From a virus, in the IMG/VR virus record IMGVR_UViG_3300012925_000016, positions 1 to 22,845 of that record: a stretch of 22,845 nucleotides of DNA; one strand, 5' to 3'. Made by a program: the position numbers and the translations under genes. Within the stretch, counting starts at the first letter, position 1. Each line of letters begins with the position of its first letter. Under the pieces are notes generated by a model, which was not told the origin of the DNA, did not search any database, and was given only the letters and a program-made list of their open reading frames with translations. This document shows positions 5,833-13,429 of this stretch, piece by piece.

Positions 5833-6392
5833 AGGTTGGCGAGGCATACACGACACCTGCGGGGGAAAAGTTCTACTGGAAGTGTAACAACGATGGTACA
5901 AACTTCCAATTCACTGCGCTCGGTGAGGACCAGACCACACTAATAGGCACCGAGTTCATCAACGCACCTGACCACATCAAGTGCTGGGGTGATGTAGCAC
6001 ACTTGATGGGCCAAGAGACCATCGTCTGCAAGGAGTGTGGCCAGCGAGGCGAACTCGAGAACCGCTACGATAAGGACAAGCTGAAGGAAAATAGTCTCTG
6101 CTCCAAGTGCTGGTTCTGGACCGAGAAGTACTTGGCTGCCAGGGAACGATTCATCGACAACAAGTGGCAACTGTACACAACTGGTCCAGAACCGACCGAA
6201 GAGCAGTGGAAGAAACACAAGGCAGGACTCGGTTTCGGAGGTGCACGCTACGAGTTCGAACTGCATAGCGACCAGTCACATGTGGTAAGTCACAACGTCT
6301 GGTATGGTGGTGAAGTGCCCGAACACTTTAGGGATCGCTTCCCTGTGAACTGCACCATCATCGCAGACACAAAGGAATGGTGGCAGTACTGA
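5829..6392 (+). CDS. Zinc-binding protein of unknown function
   Basis: This 187-residue protein has a GTG start in a GTGA overlap with the membrane-protein gene. The centre holds two CxxC knuckles, CKECGQRGELENRY and CSKCWFW (residues of about 67-110), enough for a treble-clef or zinc-ribbon site. The N-terminal part is beta-rich. The C-terminal half has a possible helix (TEEQWKKHKAG) and a beta-rich end. No enzyme motif is seen and no family is recognised. It shares one base with the next ATG (TGATG). Confidence 0.75.
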   Translation: MKVGEAYTTPAGEKFYWKCNNDGTNFQFTALGEDQTTLIGTEFINAPDHIKCWGDVAHLMGQETIVCKECGQRGELENRYDKDKLKENSLCSKCWFWTEKYLAARERFIDNKWQLYTTGPEPTEEQWKKHKAGLGFGGARYEFELHSDQSHVVSHNVWYGGEVPEHFRDRFPVNCTIIADTKEWWQY

Positions 6393-6766
6393 TGGCTAGG
6401 TACGTTCTGGTTTCCTTCGACGACAATGAGAAGGCTGACACCTTCGTCACTGCCTGTCAGGATACTGGCATCCTCGGAGTCGTATCGAATGAAGATGCCT
6501 CGATGCGTCACTTCGCGCCTGAGGTTCGTGCCGTCTATCAGATGCCGACGAAGTTCTGCGATTGCACCGATGGCAAGAACAGGAAGTTCACCAGGGGGAA
6601 GAAGTACGGCTGGTGGGTTCACAGCCTGTGTGGGAAGCCTACTCGAGCATGGGCTCGAGGGGAGCATTGGTTCCAGGCACTCGGGCGAAACCTTCTGGCA
6701 AAGACTCCACAGGCCCCTGAATATCGCGGCGATGGCGACTTCACGTTGGCCAAGGAAGGAAGCTGA
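6392..6766 (+). CDS. Unidentified 124-residue protein
   Basis: The ATG at 6392 shares a base with the upstream TGA. An earlier in-frame ATG at 6377 lies inside the upstream gene and is less likely. It starts MARYVLVSFDDNEKADTFVT, which looks like a beta-alpha unit of a ferredoxin-like fold. A Cys-rich, basic, Trp-rich segment follows (KFCDCTDGKNRKFTRGKKYG, then WWVHSLCGK). Possible metal ligands are the three cysteines and one histidine. The function is unknown. Confidence 0.72.
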   Translation: MARYVLVSFDDNEKADTFVTACQDTGILGVVSNEDASMRHFAPEVRAVYQMPTKFCDCTDGKNRKFTRGKKYGWWVHSLCGKPTRAWARGEHWFQALGRNLLAKTPQAPEYRGDGDFTLAKEGS

Positions 6767-7065
6767 TGGGTTTCTTCGAGACATGGGACTGGGTCAAGAA
6801 GAACGGTCCGGTAAAGGAGTACGGTCCGCAGGCGCAATTCGAGGATCATACTCTGCGTAGACACAACGGGTCGGCGACTCCTGGCTACATGCAGATTGAG
6901 TACCACAACGGTCAGGAACTGCACGTCATCAAGAAGCATGTGCTGGACCACGATATCACGTCCGACCAGTTCGGCGGCATCCAGTACATTCAGCTCCTGC
7001 ACGACGATGGTCACATCCAGATTATCAAGGCCAGCCAATTCATCATCGACTTCTGGGCCGACTAG
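6766..7065 (+). CDS. Unidentified 99-residue beta-rich protein
   Basis: The ATG overlaps the upstream stop (TGATG). The protein is beta-rich with many His and aromatic residues (GYMQIEYHNGQELHVIKKHV, GGIQYIQLLHDDGHIQIIKA) and ends FIIDFWAD. There are no cysteines, no membrane segment and no known motif. It lies immediately before queE, whose ribosome site (AGGAG, 7064-7068) overlaps its stop codon, so the two are probably translated together. The function is unknown. Confidence 0.72.
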   Translation: MGFFETWDWVKKNGPVKEYGPQAQFEDHTLRRHNGSATPGYMQIEYHNGQELHVIKKHVLDHDITSDQFGGIQYIQLLHDDGHIQIIKASQFIIDFWAD

Positions 7066-7073
7066 GAGCTCCT

Positions 7074-7793
7074 GTGGACATGACACTACCCCTCAACGAG
7101 GTCTTCGGTCCGACTATCCAGGGTGAGGGCCCGTACATGGGACGAGTTGTCAACTTCATCCGTCTGGGTCTGTGCAACTTGCACTGTACCAACTGCGACA
7201 CGAAGCAGACCTGGGACAAGGCCAACTACAACCTGGAGAAGGAGAATCCTGCCGTCGAGGCTGAAGCGATTGCTGACGCGAACGACGCCTTAGGTAGCTG
7301 GGCGTCCATTGTGGTCATCTCGGGCGGTGAGCCCTTGATCCACCAGGACAAAGCAGGCTTTAGGGCGCTACTACGAACCCTAGTTCATGACTGTTTCGAC
7401 GTCCACATTGAGACCAATGGCACTCGACTAGTTCGTCCAGAGGTTGCTGACCTCGTCTCCCACTTCTCCGTGTCCCCCAAGATCACCTCCGCACTTATCT
7501 CCCCTCTGGATGCTTCTTCGAAGCGTATCAAGATGGGTACTCTCAGGCAGTATGCAAACTACGTGAAGCAAGGGAAGGCCTGCTTCAAGATCGTCTGCGC
7601 CTCTATCGATGACGTGGATACGGCACTTGCGTTATGCGAAGAGCTAAACTGCAACCGTAATGACTTCTGGATCATGCCAATGGGTGCGACTCCGAATACC
7701 ACAAACCAGAGTACCAATGCTGTTCTGGAGCGCGCTCTTTACCATGGCATGAGCTTCTCACCGCGGCTGCATATTCTGACCGGTCTCAAGTGA
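7074..7793 (+). CDS. queE: 7-carboxy-7-deazaguanine synthase QueE
   Basis: This 239-residue radical SAM enzyme converts CPH4 to 7-carboxy-7-deazaguanine, the third step from GTP to preQ0. The QueE opening (LNEVFGPTIQGEGPYMGR) is followed by the CX3CX2C iron-sulfur motif with C34, C38 and C41 (GLCNLHCTNCDTKQTWD). The SAM-binding GGEP occurs as VISGGEPLIH, and IETNGT follows. Length is typical. GTG 7074 is preferred over ATG 7080 because AGGAG at 7064-7068 gives 5-nt spacing. The C-terminus HILTGLK corresponds to the family's conserved end. Together with FolE, QueD, QueC and the DpdA-like protein in this window it forms a DNA 7-deazaguanine pathway. It ends the P3 operon. Confidence 0.94.
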   Translation: MDMTLPLNEVFGPTIQGEGPYMGRVVNFIRLGLCNLHCTNCDTKQTWDKANYNLEKENPAVEAEAIADANDALGSWASIVVISGGEPLIHQDKAGFRALLRTLVHDCFDVHIETNGTRLVRPEVADLVSHFSVSPKITSALISPLDASSKRIKMGTLRQYANYVKQGKACFKIVCASIDDVDTALALCEELNCNRNDFWIMPMGATPNTTNQSTNAVLERALYHGMSFSPRLHILTGLK

Positions 7794-7808
7794 CATCAAA
7801 AGTCACCG

Positions 7809-7838
7809 TTGATTTCCCACGATGAGACCATATATAAT
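7809..7838 (+). promoter_or_regulatory. Promoter P4 (TTGATT-18-TATAAT) with an ATG-TAA start-stop
   Basis: TTGATT lies at 7809-7814 and TATAAT at 7833-7838, with an 18-bp spacer. ATG followed at once by TAA lies at 7843-7848, at or near the expected transcription start, in the same relative place as the leaderless start of P3. The real downstream gene begins at ATG 7881. A small GTGAC/GTCAC hairpin (7790-7794/7802-7806) lies just upstream, without a U-tract. Confidence 0.85.
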
Positions 7839-7880
7839 AGATATGTAAGCAGTTCAGTGAACCAAACGTGAGGTTCGAGC

Positions 7881-9161
7881 ATGACGCTCCTGACTGTTCA
7901 GGACTACATCGACGCGAAGCTGGTGCACTCGTTGCACACCAGCGAGTCGAAGTCCTTCCGAGGATGCCGACGCAGGTGGAACTGGATCTTCCGTGAGTTC
8001 TGGTACCCGCGTACGACAGCCAAGCCGCTTGAGTTTGGCACAGCATACCACAGTGCGATGGAAAAGTTCTACGAGCCGACCTTGTGGGACAAGCCTCGTG
8101 ACGTCGTAACGAATCTGGCCGTACAGACCTTTCGCAAGAAGTGCATGAGCCAGCTCGATAACTACTGCGAGAAGAACAATATTGCCAGGCGCGACCTCGA
8201 TCCGGAGGTTGCCAAGGACTACGAAGAGCGTATGACTCTCGGCGAAGGGATGATTCAGTACCACGCCGAAGAGGTTTCACCCGTTCTCGATGTCAACCTG
8301 ATCCCCCGCAAGGTCGAAATCGCCTTCGAGGTGCCAATTACTAACCCGGACAACGGCGACCAGCTCTGGTGTGAATGCAGCACCTGCCTCAACAGGTGGA
8401 AAGCATACTGGGACACCCGCTACTCCGAGTCGCAGTGGGCACCTATTACCAGGTGTCTTATCTTCCCTGACGGTACAACCGCTAGCTGGCAAGGTCTACC
8501 TGTTACCTACGGTGGTCGAATCGATGCGATCTTCGAAGGCGTTGACGGTCGCTACTGGATCGTGGACTGGAAGACCGCAGCTCAGCTTGCTGGTGATAGG
8601 GATGAGTTCCTTCTCATCGATGACCAGATCACGCGCTACTGTTGGGCCCTGTGGAGTATGGGTCTTCGCATCGCCGGGTTTATCTACCACGAACAGCGGA
8701 AGGGTTTTCCCGAAGAGCCTGAGCCTATGACTCGTCGTCGACTGGGTTGCCTGTATAGTGTCTCAAAGAACCAGAACACTAACTACGACCTGTACAAGAA
8801 GACGGTTGAGGAGAATGACAACGGTGCCTACGTCATGGGTGCCTACGACGAGTACCTGGAGTGGCTGAAGGAGAACGGAGGCGTCTTCCATCAGCGACAC
8901 ATGGTCCACAGGAACGAGACAGAACTGAAGCAAGCGGCGCGGAACATCTTGATGGAAGCGCTGGACATGACCGATCCGCACCTGCGAGTTTATCCCAATG
9001 CAGGACGGTTCGGATGTACTACATGTGCCTTCAGGCAGCCATGCATCGGTGCGAACCAAGGCGAGGACTTTCTGTATACCCTGGAAACGATGTTCGATAA
9101 GCGCAAGTATCATTATTGGGAGGACAAGGTCCCTTCCACTGAGTCCAAGGGTAATGAGTGA
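7881..9161 (+). CDS. Cas4/RecB-like Fe-S PD-(D/E)XK nuclease
   Basis: This 426-residue nuclease has the RecB-family motif with His (FGTAYHSAME, H57). The metal-binding D215 lies in GGRIDAIF, and D229-W-K231 in WIVDWKT forms the catalytic D-x-K. Four cysteines suited to a 4Fe-4S cluster bracket the fold: C29 (FRGCRRRW) plus C379, C382 and C388 (GCTTCAFRQPCIG), as in Cas4 and AddB. Such phage proteins are DNA exonucleases used in recombination and end processing. An insertion at about 160-195 adds C164, C166, C169 and C192, a possible extra zinc site. It is the first gene of the P4 operon, next to a Sak4-like recombinase and a DUF669 protein, which supports a recombination role. There is no cas1/cas2 or CRISPR nearby. 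Confidence 0.9.
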   Translation: MTLLTVQDYIDAKLVHSLHTSESKSFRGCRRRWNWIFREFWYPRTTAKPLEFGTAYHSAMEKFYEPTLWDKPRDVVTNLAVQTFRKKCMSQLDNYCEKNNIARRDLDPEVAKDYEERMTLGEGMIQYHAEEVSPVLDVNLIPRKVEIAFEVPITNPDNGDQLWCECSTCLNRWKAYWDTRYSESQWAPITRCLIFPDGTTASWQGLPVTYGGRIDAIFEGVDGRYWIVDWKTAAQLAGDRDEFLLIDDQITRYCWALWSMGLRIAGFIYHEQRKGFPEEPEPMTRRRLGCLYSVSKNQNTNYDLYKKTVEENDNGAYVMGAYDEYLEWLKENGGVFHQRHMVHRNETELKQAARNILMEALDMTDPHLRVYPNAGRFGCTTCAFRQPCIGANQGEDFLYTLETMFDKRKYHYWEDKVPSTESKGNE

Positions 9162-9244
9162 GTCATACGCTCTACCGGCTTTACTGCATAGTAGCCGTCC
9201 TGGTTCTAGTCGTCGTCTTCACATATGGAGCGTGCCGTGCCTGA
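9158..9244 (+). CDS. 28-residue single-span membrane peptide
   Basis: GTG 9158 overlaps the nuclease stop by GTGA, and the frame ends in TGA at 9242-9244. It fills what would otherwise be a gap between two tightly packed genes. The peptide starts MSHTLYRLYC and has one unbroken hydrophobic run (IVAVLVLVVVFTYGA) flanked by arginines, giving a single transmembrane helix. Its stop overlaps the start region of the Sak4-like gene. The function is unknown; its size and topology fit small regulatory or lysis-type membrane peptides. Overlap architecture and composition are the only evidence. Confidence 0.6.
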   Translation: MSHTLYRLYCIVAVLVLVVVFTYGACRA

Positions 9245-10013
9245 ATTACTCACCCCGTCCAACTTTGCCGGCTTGAAGGTATTCAAGGCAGGGCAGAGAG
9301 AATCGCACCTGAACATTCTGGTCTATGGCGACAGCGGTGTAGGCAAGACCCGCCTGGCCGGATCAGCTGATGACGTGCCTGAGATGCGTTCCGTCCTCGT
9401 TGTGGACTTCGAAGGTGGAAGCGAAACCCTCAAGCACACCTACCCGAACTGTGATACCGTACGTGTGACGTCCTGGAAGGACATGCAGCTCGTCTACGAT
9501 GAGCTGTACGCAGGCAATCACAAGTACCGCACTATCATTCTGGACTCGCTGACCGAGGTCCAGAAGTTCAACATGTACGGTATCATGCAGAAGCTCGTCG
9601 AGGACAAGGGCGAGAGCCGCGACGTCGATGTACCGTCCATGCGTGAGTGGGGCATCAACTTGGAGCAGATGCGAAAGTTCGTCCGCGCGTTCCGTGACCT
9701 GCCCTACAACACCATCTTCACAGCACTGGTCAAGGTCGAGAAGGATCAGAAGACAGGTATGCTCATTAAGGAGCCCAGCCTGTCGGGTAAGTTGGCCAAG
9801 GAGGTTGCTGCCTTCCTCGACATCGTCGTCTTCATGTACATGCGTGAGATGGAAGTCGACAACGAGACTCGGCAGACCCGGCTCGTGCTGTCCCAGGCTA
9901 CGGATACCTGCACTGCAAAGGACCGTACTGGAAAGCTTCCGCAGGTCATGATCGAACCGACCATGGCGGAAATCATGAAATACATCAACCAGGAAAACGA
10001 AACGGGAAACTAA
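9237..10013 (+). CDS. Sak4-like RecA-type single-strand annealing ATPase
   Basis: This protein has 258 residues from GTG 9237, chosen because GGAG at 9227-9230 fits as ribosome site; ATG 9225 would add four residues. The Walker A is GDSGVGKT (residues 31-38), preceded by LNILVY. VLVVDFEGGSET follows, and the Walker B-like strand is YRTIILDSLTE (D103). The later part has TALVKVEKD and LSGKLAKEVAAFLDIVV, the AAA_24/Sak4 pattern of short RecA-core proteins in phages. These bind single-stranded DNA and promote annealing with a partner SSB. A DUF669 SSB-like gene follows one base after the stop, and a Cas4-like nuclease precedes it, making a compact phage recombination module. Confidence 0.9.
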   Translation: MPELLTPSNFAGLKVFKAGQRESHLNILVYGDSGVGKTRLAGSADDVPEMRSVLVVDFEGGSETLKHTYPNCDTVRVTSWKDMQLVYDELYAGNHKYRTIILDSLTEVQKFNMYGIMQKLVEDKGESRDVDVPSMREWGINLEQMRKFVRAFRDLPYNTIFTALVKVEKDQKTGMLIKEPSLSGKLAKEVAAFLDIVVFMYMREMEVDNETRQTRLVLSQATDTCTAKDRTGKLPQVMIEPTMAEIMKYINQENETGN

Positions 10014-10014
10014 C

Positions 10015-10476
10015 ATGGATCTGAAGGTCAACTTCTCCAGCGAGGAGGCCTCCAGCGAGGCCAGGAAGCCCATTCCTCGCGGCGAGTATCATGTCAAGAT
10101 CACGGACATCGACCTGCGTGAGTCGCAGTCCGAGAAGAACAATGGCAAGCCGTACTGGGCCATCGAGTTCACCGTGCAGGATGGCGAGTACTCGGACAAG
10201 AGGGTCTGGACGAACTGCATGCTGTTCGAAGGTGCTCTCTACACCTTCGCGCAGCTGATGAAGGCTCTTGGGTACGACATCCGTTCCGGCGAGTTCACCG
10301 TGCCCGATGCCGAGGACCTGATTTCCCGTGACGTCATCGTTCGCGTGTCGATCCGACCCGAGCGTACGGTCGGTGACAAGACCTACGACGAGAGCAACGA
10401 GATCAAGGGCATCAAGGCCTGGACCGAGGGTGCTTCGGTCGGAGGCAAGAAGAAGTCCGGCTCGCTCCTGCCGTAA
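10015..10476 (+). CDS. DUF669-like single-stranded DNA-binding protein
   Basis: This 153-residue protein starts at ATG one base after the Sak4 stop. The layout matches DUF669 phage proteins: an N-terminal PIPRGEYHVKITDIDLRES strand pair, NNGKPYWAIEFTVQDGEYSD, then RVWTNCML and a helix containing LMKALGY, followed by a beta strand VIVRVSIRPER and a flexible basic tail (GGKKKSGSLLP). DUF669 members are thought to act as SSB-like OB-fold proteins working with Sak4 or related recombinases, which is exactly the neighbour here. It differs from host SSB by lacking the acidic tip. The following 93 bp form a structured leader for the primase gene. Confidence 0.82.
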   Translation: MDLKVNFSSEEASSEARKPIPRGEYHVKITDIDLRESQSEKNNGKPYWAIEFTVQDGEYSDKRVWTNCMLFEGALYTFAQLMKALGYDIRSGEFTVPDAEDLISRDVIVRVSIRPERTVGDKTYDESNEIKGIKAWTEGASVGGKKKSGSLLP

Positions 10477-10483
10477 CTGAACT

Positions 10484-10544
10484 GGTGAGCGGGGCTCTCC
10501 CCGTTAGCGGATTCCTTAACCGACCGAACATGGTGCCGCTCACC
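10484..10544 (+). promoter_or_regulatory. Structured leader with anti-Shine-Dalgarno sequence
   Basis: GGTGAGC (10484-10490) pairs with GCTCACC (10538-10544), extendable to 9 bp, closing a branched element. Inside are GGGG-CTCT-CCCC (10491-10502) and weaker CGG/CCG and ACC/GGT stems. CACCTCCTT at 10541-10549 equals the anti-Shine-Dalgarno end of 16S rRNA. The inner CCCGTTAGCGGA (10500-10511) is identical to a 12-mer in the large RNA (582-593). It lies between the DUF669 stop and the weak TTG start of the primase. It could attenuate transcription or translation; there is no U-tract. Confidence 0.5.
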
Positions 10545-10569
10545 TCCTTAGTCCGAAAGGGATGGTAAG

Positions 10570-12765
10570 TTGATCTATAACTCTTTCCTTTCCCATCTCT
10601 TCGGGCAGGCGACAGGTTATCTCTGCATCGCATTCATTCGGCCTGACATGGAGAACTTCAAAGAGGAGTTCTACCAGTGGCCTGAAGAGCAGGATAAGGT
10701 TGACGAGCGCATCGACTTGATGTCGGCGACACACAACGTCTACTTCTGTCCGCAGCTACTGTCACGCCCCAAGAGAAACAAGGATAGCGTCGCTGTCTGT
10801 ACATCCGCCTGGTCGGACCTTGACGAGTGCCATCCCAGTAACTGTATCGTGAAGCCTACACTAGTAGTTCAGACTTCACCCAATCGTTACCAGGCATACT
10901 GGGCATTCGAAGATCCTCTTGATCCGTACGATGCAGAGAGCATTAGCAAGCGGATCGCATACTACCACGCATTCCAAGGAGCGGATAAGAGTGGTTGGGA
11001 CCTCACCCAGCTAATGCGTATCCCCGGCACTTACAACCGCAAGCCGGAATACGACGAGGTGCCTGTAGCACTTATATCACATAGTTCAACTAAGTACCGC
11101 ATGGAAGACTTTGCCAAGTACCCCGTACTAGCACAGACTTCCGGTGTAGAAGAGAAGATGCCCGAAGCTCTACCAGATCTCACGGGCGAAGAGCTTCTCG
11201 AGAAGTATGACAACGACCTGCCTCCTCAAGCCTTCGTCCACTTTACCATTGAGCCGGACAAGGGACAAGACTGGAGCAAGACCCTGTGGAATCTCCACAT
11301 GATGTGCTTCGAGTCGGGCTTGAGTAAGGAAGAAGTGTTCATCGTTGCACGTGATTCGAAGTGCAACAAGTTCAAACGTGACGGACGTACAGAGCTGCAA
11401 CTCTGGAAGGACGTCTGCAAGGCATGGGCAAGGCATCAGGAGAACCAGAAGCTACTCGCACCAGCCGAGATTCACCTATCGCCTCTTCTCATTGACCGTG
11501 AACGAACACAACTTGAAGGCTACACCACCTTCGTAGACGACTACATCAAGTGGGCAAGCTCACTTGGTGACGCAGCTCCACAGTACCATCAAGCAGGAGC
11601 ATTTATCATTCTGTCCGCTTTGCTTGGGGGAGCTGTACGTCTGCCTACATCGTTCGGCACAATGAAGCCCAACCTGTGGTTTATGATCCTGGCAGATACC
11701 ACGCTGACCCGCAAGTCAACAGCGATGGACATTGCAATGGATCTGATCGAGGAGGTGGACAGCAGTGCCATCTTGGCGACCGATGGTTCGATCGAGGGAC
11801 TGATGTCTTCCCTCTCTACCAGGCCTAGTCAACCGTCGATCTTTCTTCGCGACGAGTTCAGCGGACTACTGGACGCGTTGAACAAGAAGGACTACTACGC
11901 AGGCATGGCAGAGACGCTTACCAAGTTGTACGATGGTAAGTTACAAAAGCGTGTACTGAAGAAGGAGGTCATCGAGGTTAAGGATCCAGTTCTGATGTTA
12001 TTCGCTGGCGGCATTAAGAACAAGGTATGTAGCTTGCTAACAACTGAACATGTCAGTTCAGGATTCATTCCTCGCTTCGTCTTCATCACGGCAGAGTCAG
12101 ATGTGACGCGTGTCCAACCGCTCGGTCCACCGACGCACAAAGACTCCACAGGGCGGAACTTCATCCTTGGTGACATGAAGAGACTTCGTGAACACTACTT
12201 CACTGAGCCGACTCTAACGCGTCAAGGTTCGAAGCTTGTCTTCTCTGGTCCGACTACCTGGGATGCTCAGCTGACACCGGAAGCATGGGCACGGTACAAC
12301 CTGCTTGAACAGGACATGATGAAGGCAGGACTCAAGGCAGACCAGCCAGAGATCATGACACCGACGTACGACCGACTATGCAAGTCAGGACTTAAGGCGG
12401 CTATGTTAGCTGCAGCGAGCCGTAACCTGACTGAGCCAGGATTGACCATCGACATAGAACTCATTGACATGCTCTACGCAATCCGGTTTGTAGAGCAGTG
12501 GCGTGACTATACGAACCAGGTAGTCAATAGTATTGGCGTCACTACCAATGAACGTGAGATGGAAAAGATCCTAAATGCTATTGTGAAGAACCCGGGCGTT
12601 TCACGTTCACGCCTAATGCAGAGCTACCACTTGACCTCCAGAGATGCAGGTAACATTTTCCAGACCTTGATCCAGCGTGGGTTGATTCGTGATCACGGTA
12701 AGCAAGGCCGGTCACAGCGTTTCTTTCCCGTCGAAAAGAAAAAGAAGGTGCCTTCCTTTGACTAA
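10570..12765 (+). CDS. Primase-polymerase fused to a DUF3987-like ATPase
   Basis: This 731-residue replication protein has an N-terminal RepB/AEP-type primase: D83-L-D85 in WSDLDE, SPNRYQAYW at 103-111 in place of the usual SxH-type strand, and LTQLMRIPGTYN at 145-155. From about 322 a DUF3987-like ATPase begins. Its P-loop is LADTTLTRKST (374-384, K382), which lacks the glycines of a normal Walker A. The Walker B is IFLRDEF (D428, E429), and GFIPRF (R502) is a likely arginine finger. The last 85 residues form a winged helix (NPGVSRSRLMQSYHLTSRDA). It probably primes and unwinds phage DNA; no separate DnaB-type helicase is seen. TTG 10570 follows GGGATGG and a three-codon ATG frame that ends on it. 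Confidence 0.85.
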   Translation: MIYNSFLSHLFGQATGYLCIAFIRPDMENFKEEFYQWPEEQDKVDERIDLMSATHNVYFCPQLLSRPKRNKDSVAVCTSAWSDLDECHPSNCIVKPTLVVQTSPNRYQAYWAFEDPLDPYDAESISKRIAYYHAFQGADKSGWDLTQLMRIPGTYNRKPEYDEVPVALISHSSTKYRMEDFAKYPVLAQTSGVEEKMPEALPDLTGEELLEKYDNDLPPQAFVHFTIEPDKGQDWSKTLWNLHMMCFESGLSKEEVFIVARDSKCNKFKRDGRTELQLWKDVCKAWARHQENQKLLAPAEIHLSPLLIDRERTQLEGYTTFVDDYIKWASSLGDAAPQYHQAGAFIILSALLGGAVRLPTSFGTMKPNLWFMILADTTLTRKSTAMDIAMDLIEEVDSSAILATDGSIEGLMSSLSTRPSQPSIFLRDEFSGLLDALNKKDYYAGMAETLTKLYDGKLQKRVLKKEVIEVKDPVLMLFAGGIKNKVCSLLTTEHVSSGFIPRFVFITAESDVTRVQPLGPPTHKDSTGRNFILGDMKRLREHYFTEPTLTRQGSKLVFSGPTTWDAQLTPEAWARYNLLEQDMMKAGLKADQPEIMTPTYDRLCKSGLKAAMLAAASRNLTEPGLTIDIELIDMLYAIRFVEQWRDYTNQVVNSIGVTTNEREMEKILNAIVKNPGVSRSRLMQSYHLTSRDAGNIFQTLIQRGLIRDHGKQGRSQRFFPVEKKKKVPSFD

Positions 12766-13429
12766 CGTCGCCGTGGTGAGTGGTGGAATGGACAGCATCA
12801 CGATGCTGTACCATCTGTACGACATCGACAAGGACCTGATGGTCCTGTCCTTCGACTACGGACAGAAGCACAAGAAGGAGCTCGGCTACGTTCGTGACCA
12901 CGTCGAGAAGCTAGACCTGGGGTGGAAGGTTGTCGACCTGACCAGTGTCAGTACATTGCTGACGAGGTCTGCTCTGGTGGGTAGTCGTGAGGTGCCCGAA
13001 GGTCACTACGAGGCCGAGAGCATGAAGCAGACAGTCGTCCCGAACCGTAACATGATCATGGCCAGCATCGCTGCTGCGGCCTGTATCAACGGTGATGGCT
13101 GGCTTCTAGGTCTGGGTGTGCACGCTGGTGACCACGCTGTCTATCCGGACTGCCGCCCAGAGTTCGTACGGACGCTCGAGGCTGTACTGCACATCGCCAA
13201 CCAAGGATTCATCCATCCGCAGTTCCAGATCTTCGCGCCCTGGCTCACTGTTTCCAAGGCGGACATCGTGGCCATGGGCACGGAGCGGTACAACATTAAC
13301 TACTCAGAGACGTGGTCATGCTACAAGGGTGGCGACGTTCACTGTGGCAAGTGTGGCACCTGCGTGGAGCGCAAGGAAGCGTTCGTGCTCGCAAATGTCC
13401 TGGATCCGACCGAATACGAAGGAGAGTAA
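12758..13429 (+). CDS. queC: 7-cyano-7-deazaguanine synthase QueC
   Basis: This protein has 223 residues from TTG 12758, overlapping the primase end by 8 nt. Later GTGs would cut into the first beta strand (NVAVVSGGMDS), so TTG is preferred. QueC uses ATP and ammonia to turn 7-carboxy-7-deazaguanine into preQ0. The PP-loop is SGGMDS (8-13). VVPNRNMIMASIAAA and GVHAGDHAVYPDCRPEF are family motifs, and the zinc site is C188, C196, C199 and C202 (CYKGGDVHCGKCGTC). No Gat-type amidotransferase domain is attached, so preQ0 is the expected product. It is cotranscribed with recombination and primase genes. Confidence 0.95.
   Translation: MTNVAVVSGGMDSITMLYHLYDIDKDLMVLSFDYGQKHKKELGYVRDHVEKLDLGWKVVDLTSVSTLLTRSALVGSREVPEGHYEAESMKQTVVPNRNMIMASIAAAACINGDGWLLGLGVHAGDHAVYPDCRPEFVRTLEAVLHIANQGFIHPQFQIFAPWLTVSKADIVAMGTERYNINYSETWSCYKGGDVHCGKCGTCVERKEAFVLANVLDPTEYEGE

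Noticed and set aside
7881-9161. CRISPR-linked Cas4
   Set aside because: No repeat-spacer array, cas1 or cas2 occurs in the window; phage recombination context explains the gene better.
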